Positions 31,679 through 64,000 of a stretch of DNA of 64,000 bases are shown piece after piece. The notes under the pieces are model-generated. The model ran no database searches. It was given only the letters and a program-made list of their open reading frames with translations, and was not told the origin of the DNA. The stretch spans positions 1,934,001 to 1,998,000 of the forward strand of contig OU744449.1 in assembly GCA_916610825.1 (NCBI GenBank). The letters run 5' to 3'. Each line of letters starts with the position of its first letter. The first letter of the stretch is position 1. The position numbers were made by a program, and so were the translations under genes. The DNA is from Haliclystus octoradiatus (lineage: Eukaryota; Cnidaria; Staurozoa; Stauromedusae; Haliclystidae).

Positions 31679-34600
31679 GTCCAGTCAATCTAGATCGAAA
31701 AAACACGCAACCCAGGACAAATTGCAACACAAGCTTTTTTTACAGATTCTAGAACAGAATTTAACGCTTAACAACATACTGAAAATCGAGAAAAATCGAG
31801 GTGGCGGAACATTACTTTATTTGCATTTAAAGTCACAAATTATTAACCCTTTCTAAAACGCCATTATGCCTCCATCTAAACGTCTGCGCACAGGCTGAGC
31901 GCGATATGTTTTCGAAAAACTGTCAAATTTTGATCGAAAGACAATACAACAAGATGGTAGACATCGTTCGGGTATCATTCAGGTTTGCGTATGATTTTTT
32001 ATGGTTTAATGGTGAAATGGTACACTTTCCTCCTAATTTTGGTACTCAAAGATATTTGATTCGAAGAAACTCTCTCACGAATTAATTCATAATGGAATGT
32101 TATCAGTTCGAAAAGTCTCCCAGTGTTATGTTGCAGAGGAAAACGAAGGATGACTGTCATGACAGGCATTATCAAGGACAAGGTTCAAAGCAAAAATCTG
32201 TAGAAATTCAATAGGGCCTAACACTTATTGTATTGGCTTTCCATTTTCCAAAATCAAGGTCAGTATTTTAATTAAAAGTAAGTGAAACATATTTTCAATG
32301 AATTATATTCAATTATTCTAATGTTTGTTCGATATGTAGGCTAGCATGATCATGAATTCATGATGTGAAAATAAAAATGATCATAAGGATTCAGTTCTCA
32401 GTTGTTTGTTAAGACACAGTGGTTTAGACAGGATGTAAGACTCCCAGATATTTGGATGTAAATGCATGTAAAATTGCCAATTCCTATGGGCTCTGCTGTA
32501 ACAGTATTACACATGATAGCATCAATTATGCAGAGTGATCCAAATCAGGACCAATAACATTTGTTGGCCTATTATCTTTATTTCTGACATAGTTTGGCAG
32601 CATATTAATGCACCCCGTATAACAGTGCACACAACTGTTGGCCCCCTATATGCCATGGCAATAACGTATTTACGTACTCAATCTGTACAATTTCACGCAT
32701 AGCATAATGAAAGTTTCAAATTTCATGCATTCAAACGAAAGAGCTTTCTTGAAATTGATTCAATTCAGACCTATTTGCTTTTAAATCGTATTATTAATAT
32801 TTAGCTGAACATGCAAAGTTTGAATGGTGAACAAGGTGTTTGCAAATAATAAAAATTTTGCATGATAAAAATAGGAAAACAGGGTTGAAGTCTTAAAATG
32901 GGGTCTGGAGATTCACCCCCTTGAGAACTTTTTGAATTCTGGCGTCCCAAATAGGGAATTTTGCTATGATTTTATCTGAAATATTCTGTAAAACTTCATG
33001 TTTTTGTTTTTATATAACGCAAAAATCATCGATAACGCAATAACGTAGATAAGAATGCCTATTCACGATTTCACAGACAAAATTTAGGGCAATAACACGT
33101 CCTGATGAGCCGTAAAAGGCCCCAACTGTTGTTCAACCCCTAATTTACAAACATTGCATGTCTGGTATCGTGCAGCCTAGATATCTTTTGAGCAATTGAG
33201 GATGTTCTTGTTATCTTCTGTGGACCCCTAGACCGCACATGTTAATTATCGCAACAATGGTTGAATGTCTCTTCAATCTATTTTGAATGGTTTTATTAGA
33301 AATATACATCCATTGTATTCAACATCTATATTATTTTATAATCATAGATAAAGTTTATGATGGTGAAAGTTATGGACTCTTGGACCACACCTATTATACT
33401 ACTGAGGGTGATGAGATGTAACTATAATGCCTATGAGATGGTCTACTTGATTTATATATATATATATAAGATGTACCTGTAATGCCTATGGGATGGTTTA
33501 CTTGAATTATATATACATTCTATGTAACGTAGATATCATTTTATGATGTCAGAAATGTTCCTGTTCTTGATATTGGAATCTTGGACCACACCTATTATAC
33601 TACTGAGGGTGATAAAATGTATCTAATATGCATATGGGATTGTCTACTCGATTTATATTTATATTCTATACAACCTAGATAGGATTTTATGATGTCAGAA
33701 ATGTTCCTGTTCTTGATATTGGACTCTTGGGCCACACCTATTATACTACTGAGGGTGATAAAATGTATCTAATATGCATATGGGATTGTCTACTCGATTT
33801 ATATTTATATTCTATACAACCTAGATAGGATTTTATGATGTCAGAAATGTTCCTGTTCTTGATATTGGACTCTTGGACCACACCTATTATACTACTGAGG
33901 GTGATTAGATGTATCTATAATGCGTATGGGATGGTCTACTCGATTTATATATATATATTCTATGCAACCTAGATATGATTTTATGATGTCAGAAATGTTC
34001 CTGTTATTTGTATTGGACTCTTGGACCTCACCTATTATACTACTGAGGGTGATAAGATGTACCTGTCATGCCTATGGGATGGTCTACTCGATTTATATTT
34101 ATATTCTATACAACCTAGATAGGATTTTATGATGTCAGAAATGTTCCTGTTCTTGATATTGGACTCTTGGACCACACCTATTATACTACTGAGGGTGATT
34201 AGATGTATCTATAATGCATATGGGATGGTCTACTCGATTTATATATATATTCTATGCAACCTAGATATGATTTTATGATGTTAGAAATGTTCCTGTTATT
34301 GGTACTGGACTCTTGGACCTCACCTATTATACTACTGAGGGTGATTAGATGTATCTATAATGCATATTGGATGGTCTACTCGATTTATATTTATATTCTA
34401 TACAACCTAGATATGATTTTATGATGTCCGAAATTTTCCTGTTCTTGGTATTGGACTCTTTGACCACACCTATTATACTACTGAGGGGGTTAGATGTATC
34501 TGTGATGCCTATGGGATGGATTTATATATACATTCTATCTAAGCTAGATATGATTTTATGATCTCAGGAATGTTCCTATTATTGGTATTGGACTCTTGGA

Positions 34601-35193
34601 CCATACCCATTTCACTACTGAGGGTGATTAGACGCATCCTTATTTTGTACGGGATGGTCTACTTGATTTATATATGATTTATTTTGATTTTGCCGATTTG
34701 AATAGAATTTAATATTTTAATATTTGCCTGGTAGTTAATTAATATAATCGTTAGGTACATCGATTTGCCTCTATTTGCAAGGAGTTAATGCGTGTTCTTA
34801 TGCCAAGCCTCTTTTAATGCGCATTTGTTATTGGTGATAGTACAGTAAAAGTTCAGTAAATTCCCTAATATAATTTTCAGCCTCGTTATGGTTTTTTCTG
34901 TTATAATGATCAACTTATGATTTTTTTTCTGTAATTATATTGTGTCTCTGAGTGTGCTCTTCTTGATTGCGTACATTCTCTTATTTTTTGAAATATCGCT
35001 CAGTTTTTAGCCCTAAATGACACAGCCTCGCTTTCATGCCGACCGTAACTAATTTCTATAAAATTGAGCACCTTCCGCCACTTCGATTTTTCTCGATTTT
35101 TGATATGTTGTTCAGCATAAAATTCTACCCTATATTCCATAAAAAAAGCTTGTGTTGCAATTTGTCCTTGGTCAAATTTTAGATTGACTGGAC
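31679..35193. mobile_element. 3.5-kb element with long terminal inverted repeats and internal 146-bp array
   Basis: The ends GTCCAGTCAATCTA and, inverted, the same 13-14 bp are flanked by TA on both sides (31677-31678, 35194-35195). Inverted similarity continues with gaps for roughly 130 bp (shared GGACAAATTGCAACACAAGC, AATCGAGAAAAATCGA, GTGGCGGAA) and weakly to about 31925 and 34985. The inside holds a short coding-like stretch near 31866 and a tandem array at about 33360-34660. TA target duplication suggests Tc1/mariner-like insertion, but no transposase is present and the family is undetermined. Confidence 0.75.
33360..34660. repeat. Minisatellite array, about nine 146-bp units
   Basis: The phrase CTCTTGGACCACACCTATTA recurs at about 33377, 33579, 33724, 33870, 34018, 34164, 34310, 34456 and 34593. 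Spacing is 145-148 bp apart from a first gap of 202 (an extra partial unit) and a last of 137. Open frames within it are by-products of the repeat. Confidence 0.85.
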
Positions 35194-35195
35194 TA

Positions 35196-37047
35196 ATACT
35201 AAATTGACGATCTAGGGGAAATATGAATTTTAAGTTATTTACATTGGTTTCACAGATTTACATAAACAATTCCACAAATATTTCGTGAGTTATGTTGTAA
35301 GAAATTGCTTGGGGTAATGAAATATATTTTATTTGGCTAAAATTTCATAAAAGTAAGATAAAGTTTTGCCCATTACATAAAATCGCAGTTTTTAATTGCA
35401 CTATCCAGCTAGTTCAAAATAAAATATCTTGATAGTACAATATAAGGCCGTTTCTATTGCATATAGAAATTACTCAAGTTAGAATTTCGCTTCAATCATA
35501 CTTTTTATCGCAACGCTATCGATCCGTGCTAGCGTAGCCATAATAGCAATACGATTTATACTGTAAAATGTGATTATATATTCAACATGAAAACCAAGTC
35601 TCTCTTTTTGAGAAGTTGTAAATATTTAATGATTCCACTTTTTAATTACAAATCGAACCTTCTTTCGTAATCAAAATTCTTTCTTCTTCAACATTCCCAT
35701 TAACTATCTTATCAACTAATTTAACACCATGTGATTATTAATAATAAGAGTTTATTATTTAGATATGTAGCATTAGGAATCCTTTTTTCTATTACATACT
35801 TCAAATAATTGACATGTTGAATTTTTGTGATTGACACAAACAACATTCATTGACTTTGCTTTTTCTTTTGCACTGAATAACATTGAGCATTTACTAATTG
35901 AAATGTTTGAATAGCTTTCAAAAGTTGCGGAAGTATAGAATAAGCTTTCTTTTGCCTCGAAATATTCACCATCCATCTTGTCGTATATGAAAATTGAAAC
36001 GAAGGATCTTCTGTACAATATTCCAAATAATAAAGAAGAGAAATAGAAAACTATTCCATGCAAATATCTCTATATTAATAGTACTGTCTGTTTGTAAATT
36101 AATTATTTCTATATTGGTGCTTTGTCCACGACTTATGTACGTCTGACTGGCGAAATAATACAGATAATCCGTTGTCGGGAAATTATGTAAACATTTGTGT
36201 GGAGATAACCTTGTACAGTAACATATTTGTTGTATGAATATTATGATTTTCTTCCATTGTTTTAAAATAATAAACTTCCTGTGGTACTTCATTTGATACT
36301 AATTGTGTTAACAAATTCAGAGGTTTTCACAATTTCATCGGTTGATAATCTAGCGGGTAGAAAATGTGAATTGAAATCTTCGTAAGGAAGATATTTTGTT
36401 TTCAATTTAAGCTGTAAGAAAAATATAAATATGATGTTTGACATGAAGTTTGCACTTCTTGCACGGGGAGGCAGGGGGCTGTCCTTTCCAGAATCATGCT
36501 TGAAACGTGAAATGTCTGGTATTGATGGAAATGAGAATCCGAAAATGGTTTAAAATGTTTCACTTTCTGGGTTTTGCATCCATGATTTGAATTTTGGGCC
36601 TCACATCAGCGGGGTGCTTGCTACTTCACAGCAATAGCTCTGCCATTATATTTTAGGGGGGATTATTTGCACTAAGCTGGGAGTGGCTGGCATATTACTG
36701 TCAATTTCTGGTCAGCTAAGATTGGCGACAAACTCCTCCTGTGGTGAAGCGCATAGGTACCTGATGTAAGTCTACATATCATTTTTATGCAAAATGGAAG
36801 AAAGTGACACATTTAAGCTACAGTTGCAGCATTACATGGTACACACTTTAACCAAAAACTCTGCATATCTGGTCAATAAAATGTATCCTTCAATATAAGA
36901 CAATTTAACCTTCTTCATAAATTGAAACAGAACATAAATAAAACAAACATTTTGAGGATATTAATTGATGTATTTTCAAATGTTAATTCTGTTGAACAAT
37001 AACGTATGCATGGTATTATATTTATCATGCCATTCATTGATTATAAT
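35196..37047. other. Region downstream of the aminopeptidase gene
   Basis: AT-rich; a G-rich patch at about 36460-36740 has no recognisable structure. It includes the 3' UTR of the aminopeptidase immediately left of 37048. No canonical AATAAA was found close to the stop on the minus strand; the nearest variant is AATATA-like at about 37020. Confidence 0.4.
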
Positions 37048-57765
<20,718 letters not shown>

Positions 57766-57779
57766 GATATGATAGCTAA

Positions 57780-57950
57780 AATACGTGAAAGAAGCAAGCT
57801 AACAGGTCAAAGCAAACGTAAGCAGAAAGAAATTTTTGAAAAGAAGAAACCAAAACCACCGCCTCGATTTTTCTAAAAATTCCTTGTTGCCTCCCCTCTT
57901 TTCAGGAGCGAGGCTGCAGTTTGCCCCTCCTCTTAGGGAAATCTTCATTG
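57780..57950 (-). promoter_or_regulatory. NPEPPS: Probable 5' flank of the aminopeptidase gene
   Basis: G+C is locally higher than in the surroundings (57850-57930), with no TATA box in the usual place, which suits a housekeeping promoter. The first ATG is at 57765. A pentanucleotide array starts at 57951. This is inference from position and composition only. Confidence 0.3.
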
Positions 57951-58860
57951 ATATGATATGATATGATATGATATGATATATTCTGTCATTTTGACCGGCA
58001 AATAAAGGACACTTTACGCTAAAGAAAGTGTCACTTACATACAGCCTTAATATTAATTAAGAACTGCATTAAATAATGGTTATTAATTATGTATGTGATA
58101 TGTATCTATATATTAGGTATATGTAAAACTATAAGACGGATTTTTTTTTATCTATATAAACACTTTACAAAATGCTGACAAATTAAATGATTGTAGTTTC
58201 TCCTTGATTTAAGCAATAGTTTTTGATGTTACAATATCATCCGTCAGATTATTCCACCAGGGTATTGTACGGTTACAAAATTGGTTCTGAAGGGATTGTA
58301 AACGCGCTATTTGTGAAACAATAAGTTTGTAAGTATGACCACGCACTGAGTACTTGTTACTATCATATTTGAAGCTCAAGTTATTCACTGATAAATCTAT
58401 ATAACGTTATGCGTGATTTTAAAAACAGTGCAGAGATCAAACAACACTCTCCTGCGCTCTAGACTGTCTAGATTTAGTAAACTCAAACGATTCTTGTATT
58501 CTGTATATGGACGATTGAGTAATCGGAATAATCTCCTTGTAAAATATCGTTGGACAGATTCTAACTTTTTAATATCCTTCACGAGGCATGGATTCCATAC
58601 TGGCGACGAAGATTCCAATAACGGACGGACATAAACGGTGTAGGCTCTAACCAATAATTCTACGTTGGATGCCAATAATTCTACGTTGGATGAAGAGAAG
58701 CATTTAATAATAAGGTGTGTTCTCATGTATGCCTTTGCAGCTAACATAGAGCAATGATTGGATGGTTTCATATCAGATGTGTCAATAAGTCCAAGATCAC
58801 GAACATTGTTTACATTGACGAGGGTATGATCAGATATAGAATAATCTTAATCAGGAAGAT
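57951..58860 (-). mobile_element. 5'-truncated LINE: reverse transcriptase C-terminus, 3' UTR, ATATC tail
   Basis: Minus strand: VRDLGLIDTSDMKPSNHC and AKAYMRTHLIIKCF, then VYVRPLLESSSPVWNPCLVK, KLESVQRYFTRRLF and SLERRRVLFDLCTVFKI (to 58397), then a frame change to YSVRGHTYKLIVSQ and TIPWWNNLTDDIV. Thumb-domain order is that of Jockey/CR1-type LINEs. A short internal tandem (VELLASNVELL) is visible near 58670. The 3' end is a run of ATATC units at 57981-57951. The frame change makes it inactive. Confidence 0.8.
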
Positions 58861-59302
58861 TTAAATTGAGAAACAGTTCTGGGGTCAATTTGACAATCTG
58901 GAATGATAACGTTTAATATCAGAAAACGACAAAAATTAGATGGTAGATAGAAACAAATTAAATCAAAAAATATTGTAACTTCTTTCCATTTGTTTTTATA
59001 TTTATAGTGTTACTTCCAACGACTAACCACCGCTACAGGAACTCCCGATAATGCCTCTGTGTCGAGTTGATCGATATAGGCAATGTACCGTTGATTGTTG
59101 ACTATATCAGGGGTATGGGGTCACAATCGGTTCAGCCTTCTGATACGGTTTTTTGAACATTATCTGGTCTCTCTAAATTCCTACTTGGTTTGGCACTGTA
59201 TTTTGAGAGCTGACAAACTCGGGACAAAATGAGAGCATCAAGTGGTCTTCTGAAAACAGTTTCTCAGAAGCATCCATAACCGTGTCTCATATGCTGTAGC
59301 AT

Positions 59303-59725
59303 GATTGAATCCCGGGGGGTACTCCAATCCCTTTTGTACGGTAGACCTGTGCCACATGCCCCTGTACTTCACTTGACCTGCGGCTGCTGCGTATAGGCGG
59401 ATGAGCACAGGTACGTAGCGGAATAATGGGCCTTGTGGAGCTACGCTATTTGTACGGGGTGTGCCATTTTGAAAAATCTGCAGTACCCCGAAATTGCAGG
59501 TTTTGCTCGAAACCATACTCCAAAATGCAAAAATGAATTATTTCCTGTCATTTTGCACGGAAAATGCCATTTGGCATCTCACAGCAGGAATATTTCCGGT
59601 TTTAACAGCTTGAAACCGGAAATTTCGCTGCAGAATTTCAAAATTGATGGTGCCAAGATGATACCCCAAAATGATGGTACATCCCCGTATAGTGCCTATA
59701 TGGAAATATCCCGCTGGGATTGAAT
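59303..59725. repeat. MITE-like element with about 50-bp imperfect inverted ends
   Basis: Left GATTGAATCCCGGGGGGTAC; right, inverted, TATTCAATCCCAGCGGGATA, with further agreement around TACGG and GTGCCA/GTACCA. GGGGGGTACT-containing repeats are common in marine invertebrate genomes. The open frames on both strands inside it are not genes. Confidence 0.5.
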
Positions 59726-59959
59726 ACATATCAGAGAGAGTCACGTGGAATTGAATCGGTGATGTAATTCCGTAATACTAAATTGTTTTAAGGGTCAATG
59801 TATACGTTTTGAAATATCCTTTAATTCAATTAGGAAACATTTTTAATACTTAAATCAGAATTCTCAATTTCATAGAATTAATGCTGTAATAGATTACTGT
59901 AATATATATCAACGCATAAATTTTGACGATGTTTTGGCTGACGATGTTCTCAAGTCGAA

Positions 59960-60195
59960 TAAATATATTTTTATATTATTTTGGTTTGTATAAGGTTAAG
60001 TTGAAGTCAGCTGTTTAGTAGCTGCCATAATGCTATCAGGAATGAATTCCAAACATCAACAACACAGTTACCAAAAGTACTACCTAACATTAGCTATTTT
60101 AGCAGCAGCCTCCGAAAAGGAAACATGAAAGTTGGAAAAATATCATCAATTTTAAGTGCAATGTACTTTGTCCAACCAATAGGAGCAGAAACAAG
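59960..60195 (-). mobile_element. LINE reverse transcriptase C-terminal remnant
   Basis: Minus strand around 60030-60100 reads TFGNCVVDVWNSF, the conserved RVVxxWNSLP box near the end of CR1/Jockey-type reverse transcriptases. Surrounding frames are broken. Confidence 0.5.
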
Positions 60196-60251
60196 TGGCT
60201 TTTTTGGTAAAGAAGGCAGAACATTTGAGTGAATTACGGTTCACTACTTAA

Positions 60252-61214
60252 AGGGTCAAACCAGACCGGCAGCCTTTGCATTCAACTTTTTTCAAAATGG
60301 AGTCTCGCAGCCTTTTTATCAACGTCATAGCATTCCTCATAATTTCATTTGAGCCGTAGCAATCTTTTAATTTTGTATGGATATTTTTGAAAAACAACAT
60401 GAAAACAGGAGCGAAAACAATGCAAATTGAATATGGATAATGAAAACTATGGTAATTATGTACGACCTTGAAACATTAACATCAAACCATGCGGAACAGT
60501 CTCAAATTTTTATCAAAACATACTCAAACCACAGAGAGAAATACACGAAGGAATGGCAAAACTGATCAATAATAAAATACTATTTTAACTAATTTTGCTG
60601 TAGAAATTCATATATTTCATGGGTCCAGAAACTACATATGATGTTTATTTCATCTCGATCGAAGTTCCATAAATATCAAGTGTGATTGAAATTTGAAAAT
60701 AGAAATACAAAATAAGCTGTTGATTTGAGGTTGTGAAAATGGAGCTTCACTTTTTGTTCTTTGAAGGGATCTCGCATTGATTGGTTTGTAAACAGCAAAA
60801 CATTGACAAATCTTCACTCAGGTGTTCCTTTAGACAAACGTCCTTATACCAGTCTTTGCAAATCACGAAATTTAGGTAAAACTTTGTTATGGTTTATCGC
60901 CACAGCATATGAACAGATATCCTGATGTATAAGTGAAAGCTCTTGAGTTATCGGTAGCCTTCTACCTGCTCCTTCCCTTTTACCACCATGTTCTGGTTCT
61001 TCAGGAAACTTGGCATTCGTGTTATTAAAATTATCGAAGATTAGAAATAAAGAATACGCTAGTAAGTAAAGCTCTTGTTCAAGAATGGTTCAAAAATATT
61101 TTACGAAAAACGCATTCTAGACGAGGCAAAGCCATGTTTGGAAACGAGTGTTTGAATTTTACGTGCACTATTCAAAGTGTGCGCGCGCAAGGTTTCCCGG
61201 TCTGTTTTGACCCT
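60252..61214. mobile_element. TTAA-flanked DNA element, relative of the one at 25508-30425
   Basis: TTAA (60248-60251 and 61215-61218) with inverted ends AGGGTCAAAMCAGACCGG; the left end continues CAGCCTTTGCATT as in the 25.5 kb element. 963 bp. It carries a minus-strand open frame (61089-60844). Confidence 0.7.
60844..61089 (-). other. Unidentified 81-codon coding-like frame in the TTAA element
   Basis: Open stop to stop, no ATG start. Protein-like stretches: NAKFPEEPEHGGKREGAGRR, LPITQELSLIHQDICSYAVA and VLPKFRDLQRLV before the stop. It could be the last exon of the parental element's protein. I do not recognise it. Confidence 0.3.
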
Positions 61215-61288
61215 TTAACAAAGAAACAGATTCGAGTTTTATTTGGTAGTTATAATGTTAATGTAGTTTTTATTGTAACATATTTGTT

Positions 61289-61745
61289 TAATAATGTTTT
61301 AATAATCACTTGAAAAAAACTTGTATCATGATTGGTGGATTTGTACCACGTGTTTAGCAGTTATGTCAAGACAACCCCCGAAATTCCATGGCAACCCTTA
61401 AAAGCGTGCAGGTATAGGTCTATACCCGCACGTGTGCGGTTATAGACCTATACCTGCACGGTTTTAGCCAAACAACCAGAACATATGTTTTGAAAATGGC
61501 GATGAGCTGCGACAGATTGAATATTTTTTCATAAAATCAACTTAAATGTATACTCTGTAATTGAAAATTCAGTTGAGAAATTAAAAAAAGTAACAGCTTG
61601 GGATTTGCTATAATTAGATGTAACTGTTACTATATATTTCTAATATTGCAAACATATTGAATTCTTCGAGTTATATTCTTAAATGATATTCGTAACAATT
61701 TCATTCAAATTGCATTTAATGAAAAATCAATGACCCATTCACAAG
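61289..61745 (+). repeat. Interspersed element with internal 56-bp palindrome, copy 2
   Basis: Relative of 15188-15636. The palindrome is at 61406-61461. Here the element continues through CACAAGAGTGATGTAATCCC to about 61762, the arrangement before the insertion seen in copy 1. Confidence 0.65.
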
Positions 61746-61859
61746 AGTGATGTAATCCCTTATTAATTGGTGAAAATTAAAAAAAAAAACTTTAGCTGAT
61801 CCTAGCATTAGAGGATGACCTCTCCTCAACGTGTATTTTCTATTTGGTTTCTTTAAAAT

Positions 61860-63470
61860 AAATTAGATATACCATATATATATATATTTATCGACAAAGC
61901 CATGTAATATTTTGTAAGTAATTGTAAGTGATCTGTAGCGGGTGGAATGAACGAAGTATTGATTAATACCACCACACATACATAGGCGTTGATAAGATAT
62001 ATATTTGTGTAATAGTTGTAGCTGGCCACCAACAGGGAGAGGATGAATGAGGGTTAACATGACCGTTGATAAACAGAGCCTCTATGAAGGTGGACCAGCT
62101 TTGCTAATATAGGTGTTGTCGCCACGAAGGGCAGACGTGAAGAGGGTTGATAAATTACATACAGTGATTTACATTACAAGGTATACGTGATTACAAACGG
62201 AAGATTTACAGTTAACAAAGGAAATACATTATGGATAAGACAATAGACATAAAACAATCCACTACATAACTTCCCCCCACGGAGACGGAGTCCCGTCTGT
62301 GAGTGAAAGATATGAAATAATATATACAGGACGAATGAATGAATAAAAATACGTATAATAAAATAGAATATGATTTAAAATAAGTTAATAATAATGTTTT
62401 GATTGAGTTAGATGAATTAGATTGTTTGTTTTCTTTCATGTTGCATAGTTGGTTAAGTATGTGTTGTATGGTTGTAGCGACAAAATCTTGTAAATATTTA
62501 ATAATTCTTTGTTGTGTGCCTTTGTGCAAGTCATGATTGTATATAGCCTATCTTTTTGATCTTCTGTTTTTGATGGTGTTATGTATCTATGTTGGTAATG
62601 TTGTTTTGTTGTTACAATTCTTTGTGCTCAAGCCTGGCAATCTTTATTTTCTGGTCGGGTTAAGCCCTAATAATTTTCGTGGTTCCTGCCAGAACTTGGC
62701 TTGTGACGGCGTGAGTGCATTCAATTATTTTCTTCTTTTTTTTTCTTCATGATAACACTCATCCAGGAGCGAATTTCAACTAAAACGTTACCAGATAGGA
62801 CCATATACTATAGCCAGGGTTTACGACGCGTAATATTCGGCTGCGTTTTTCAGATCACGTCGGTAGTCACCAATATGTAGCGGGTGGAATGAGTCGATGA
62901 CTATTAATTACCACACGCGTACATAGGAGATTCTGATATAGATATATTTGATGTAATAATTGTAGCTGGCCACCAACAGGGAGAGGATGAATGAAGGGTT
63001 AATATGACCGTTGATAAACAGAGCCTCTATGAAGGTGGACCAGCTTTGCTAATATAGGTGTTGTCGCCACGAAGGGCAGACATGAAGAGGGTTGATAAAT
63101 TACATACAGTGATTTACATTACAAGGTATACGTGATTACAAACGGAAGCTTTACAGTTAACAAAGGAAATACATTATGGATAAGACAATAGACATAAAAC
63201 AATCCACTACAGATCCTTAATCGCCTCAGTTCATGTGACTTTTGCTGAAGGGCAGTAAGACGATCAGAGTAATTATAGTGAGGCTATATTTGCAAATTTG
63301 TAGAGTCGTTTAGTGAATCTCGTTTGCACGCCCTCTCAATGGCAATTACTATATCCTTGATGAAATTAGGATTCCCGGATGTACTGCAATGTTTGATTCT
63401 ACGATAGGTCTTGCATATACTGTGTAAGTATTTAAGGCTGTCATATCAATGATCATTTGTCAATCATTTG
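61860..63470 (-). mobile_element. LINE reverse transcriptase remnant interrupted by an LTR element
   Basis: On the right side of the LTR element the minus strand has YTVYARPIVESN (about 63430-63390) and weaker thumb-domain similarity; on the left side it has TYKILHGFVDKY (about 61915-61880). Both are segments of a CR1/Jockey-type reverse transcriptase C-terminus. The LTR element at 61934-63211 lies between them. Confidence 0.6.
61934..63211 (-). mobile_element. Short LTR retroelement (TRIM-like), structurally whole, non-coding
   Basis: Two direct repeats (61934-62266, 333 bp; 62876-63211, 336 bp) start TGTAG and end CTACA and bound 609 bp without coding capacity. GATC flanks both ends (61930-61933, 63212-63215) as a 4-bp target duplication. 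A purine-rich tract next to the left repeat (minus: GGGGGGAAG) and TTGGTGAC next to the right repeat suggest minus orientation. It sits in a LINE remnant. A fossil or non-autonomous element; the intact duplication and similar repeats suggest a modest age. Confidence 0.8.
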
Positions 63471-63800
63471 CCCGTTTACAGGATAAGTCTAATGTCGTAG
63501 TATAAGATCTGGATTGTTATCGCTTCTTGATCTTCTTACATCAATCATAACAGGAAAGCCATCACCCGACATTGCAATTTGCATCGAAGACTGATATAAC
63601 TTTGGTTGTTGATGGTCTTGACATAACTGGAAATCATTTGGACAATGCTGCTAATCAGGACTTATGTGTATTTGAAGTGATTGTTAAATTCCGCTAACAG
63701 TACCCGCTCACAATGGTGATATGATTGGATTAGCGGGTGCCATGAAATATCGCAGTTTTTCATACCATATAAATGCAGGATATATCAGGTGGTATAAATC
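63216..63800. other. Right-hand end: LINE remnant then unassigned sequence
   Basis: To about 63470 this is the LINE remnant described above. From there to 63800 I see no gene, clear repeat or RNA. Confidence 0.4.
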
Positions 63801-63825
63801 TGCGCTAATTATGACCATTGTTTAT

Positions 63826-64000
63826 GAATGAATGAATGAATGAATGAATGAACGAATGAATGAATGAATGAGCGAATGAATGAATGAATGAATGAATGAA
63901 TGAATGAATGAATGAATGAATGAATGAATGAATGAATGAATGAATGAATGAATGAATGAATGAATGAATGAATGAATGAATGAATGAATGAATGAATGAA
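63826..64000. repeat. TGAA tetranucleotide microsatellite
   Basis: More than 40 TGAA units with rare CGAA/GCGAA variants, running to the window edge. Confidence 0.97.

Noticed and set aside
33920-34561. Open frames at 33920-34132 and 34367-34561
   Set aside because: They lie in the 146-bp tandem array and repeat with it; there is no sign of coding selection.
33360-34660. CRISPR-like periodic array
   Set aside because: Units are full-length 146-bp tandem repeats with no unique spacers, in a eukaryotic context.
31679-35193. Polinton or virus-like origin of the long-TIR element
   Set aside because: Only 3.5 kb, TA flanks, and no recognisable polymerase, integrase or structural gene; a plain non-autonomous DNA transposon fits better.
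59238-59723. Open frames on both strands (59238-59516 minus, 59433-59723 plus)
   Set aside because: They lie inside a MITE with inverted ends; no domain features, and overlapping antisense frames are expected there.

Overview
The window is AT-rich metazoan DNA (about one third G+C by eye). Genes are intron-rich with standard GT-AG splice sites, and the intergenic and intronic DNA is full of small inverted-repeat transposons, LINE fragments and microsatellites. The two recognisable conserved genes (TBC1D5-like and puromycin-sensitive aminopeptidase) are animal-type, and the tandem PAN plus fibrinogen-domain genes suit a marine invertebrate. The species cannot be fixed from the sequence. All gene models below were built by hand: exons were accepted when splice sites, reading phase and, where available, family alignment agreed.

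Layout: (1) 1-2386, minus: three exons of an unrecognised coiled-coil protein with five 28-residue repeats, starting behind a TATA box and a CRE-like palindrome and running off the left edge. (2) 4630-12958, plus: the C-terminal half of a TBC1D5-like Rab-GAP gene in nine exons plus one probable microexon; its 5' exons are not visible. (3) 13.6-18.6 kb and 20.35-24.8 kb, minus: a tandem duplication of a four-exon gene for a secreted PAN/apple plus fibrinogen-domain protein. The 24.3-20.8 kb copy is intact (324 codons). The 18.1-14.1 kb copy has a premature stop in its third exon. The 5' flanks and first exons of the pair are far more alike than the rest. (4) 25.5-30.4 kb: a TTAA-flanked DNA element split by a nearly full-length LINE whose ORF2 carries a 2A-like motif. 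(5) 31.7-35.2 kb: a 3.5 kb element with long terminal inverted repeats and an internal array of about nine 146-bp units. (6) 57765-37048, minus: a complete puromycin-sensitive aminopeptidase gene, 24 coding exons and 880 codons, including 9-nt and 13-nt microexons. (7) 57.9-64 kb: mostly mobile-element debris, including a short LTR element inserted into a LINE remnant, and a terminal TGAA microsatellite.

The host genes do not form a functional cluster: TBC1D5 acts in endosomal Rab7/retromer control and autophagy, the aminopeptidase in cytosolic peptide turnover, and the PAN-fibrinogen pair probably in extracellular recognition. The most rewarding signals are the microexons (one supplies exactly the Val-Thr-Met missing between the two zinc-binding motifs of the aminopeptidase), the mosaic divergence of the PAN-fibrinogen pair, a hAT-type insertion with a paralogous empty site next door, the long-TIR element with its nucleosome-length tandem array, and several families of foldback hairpins.
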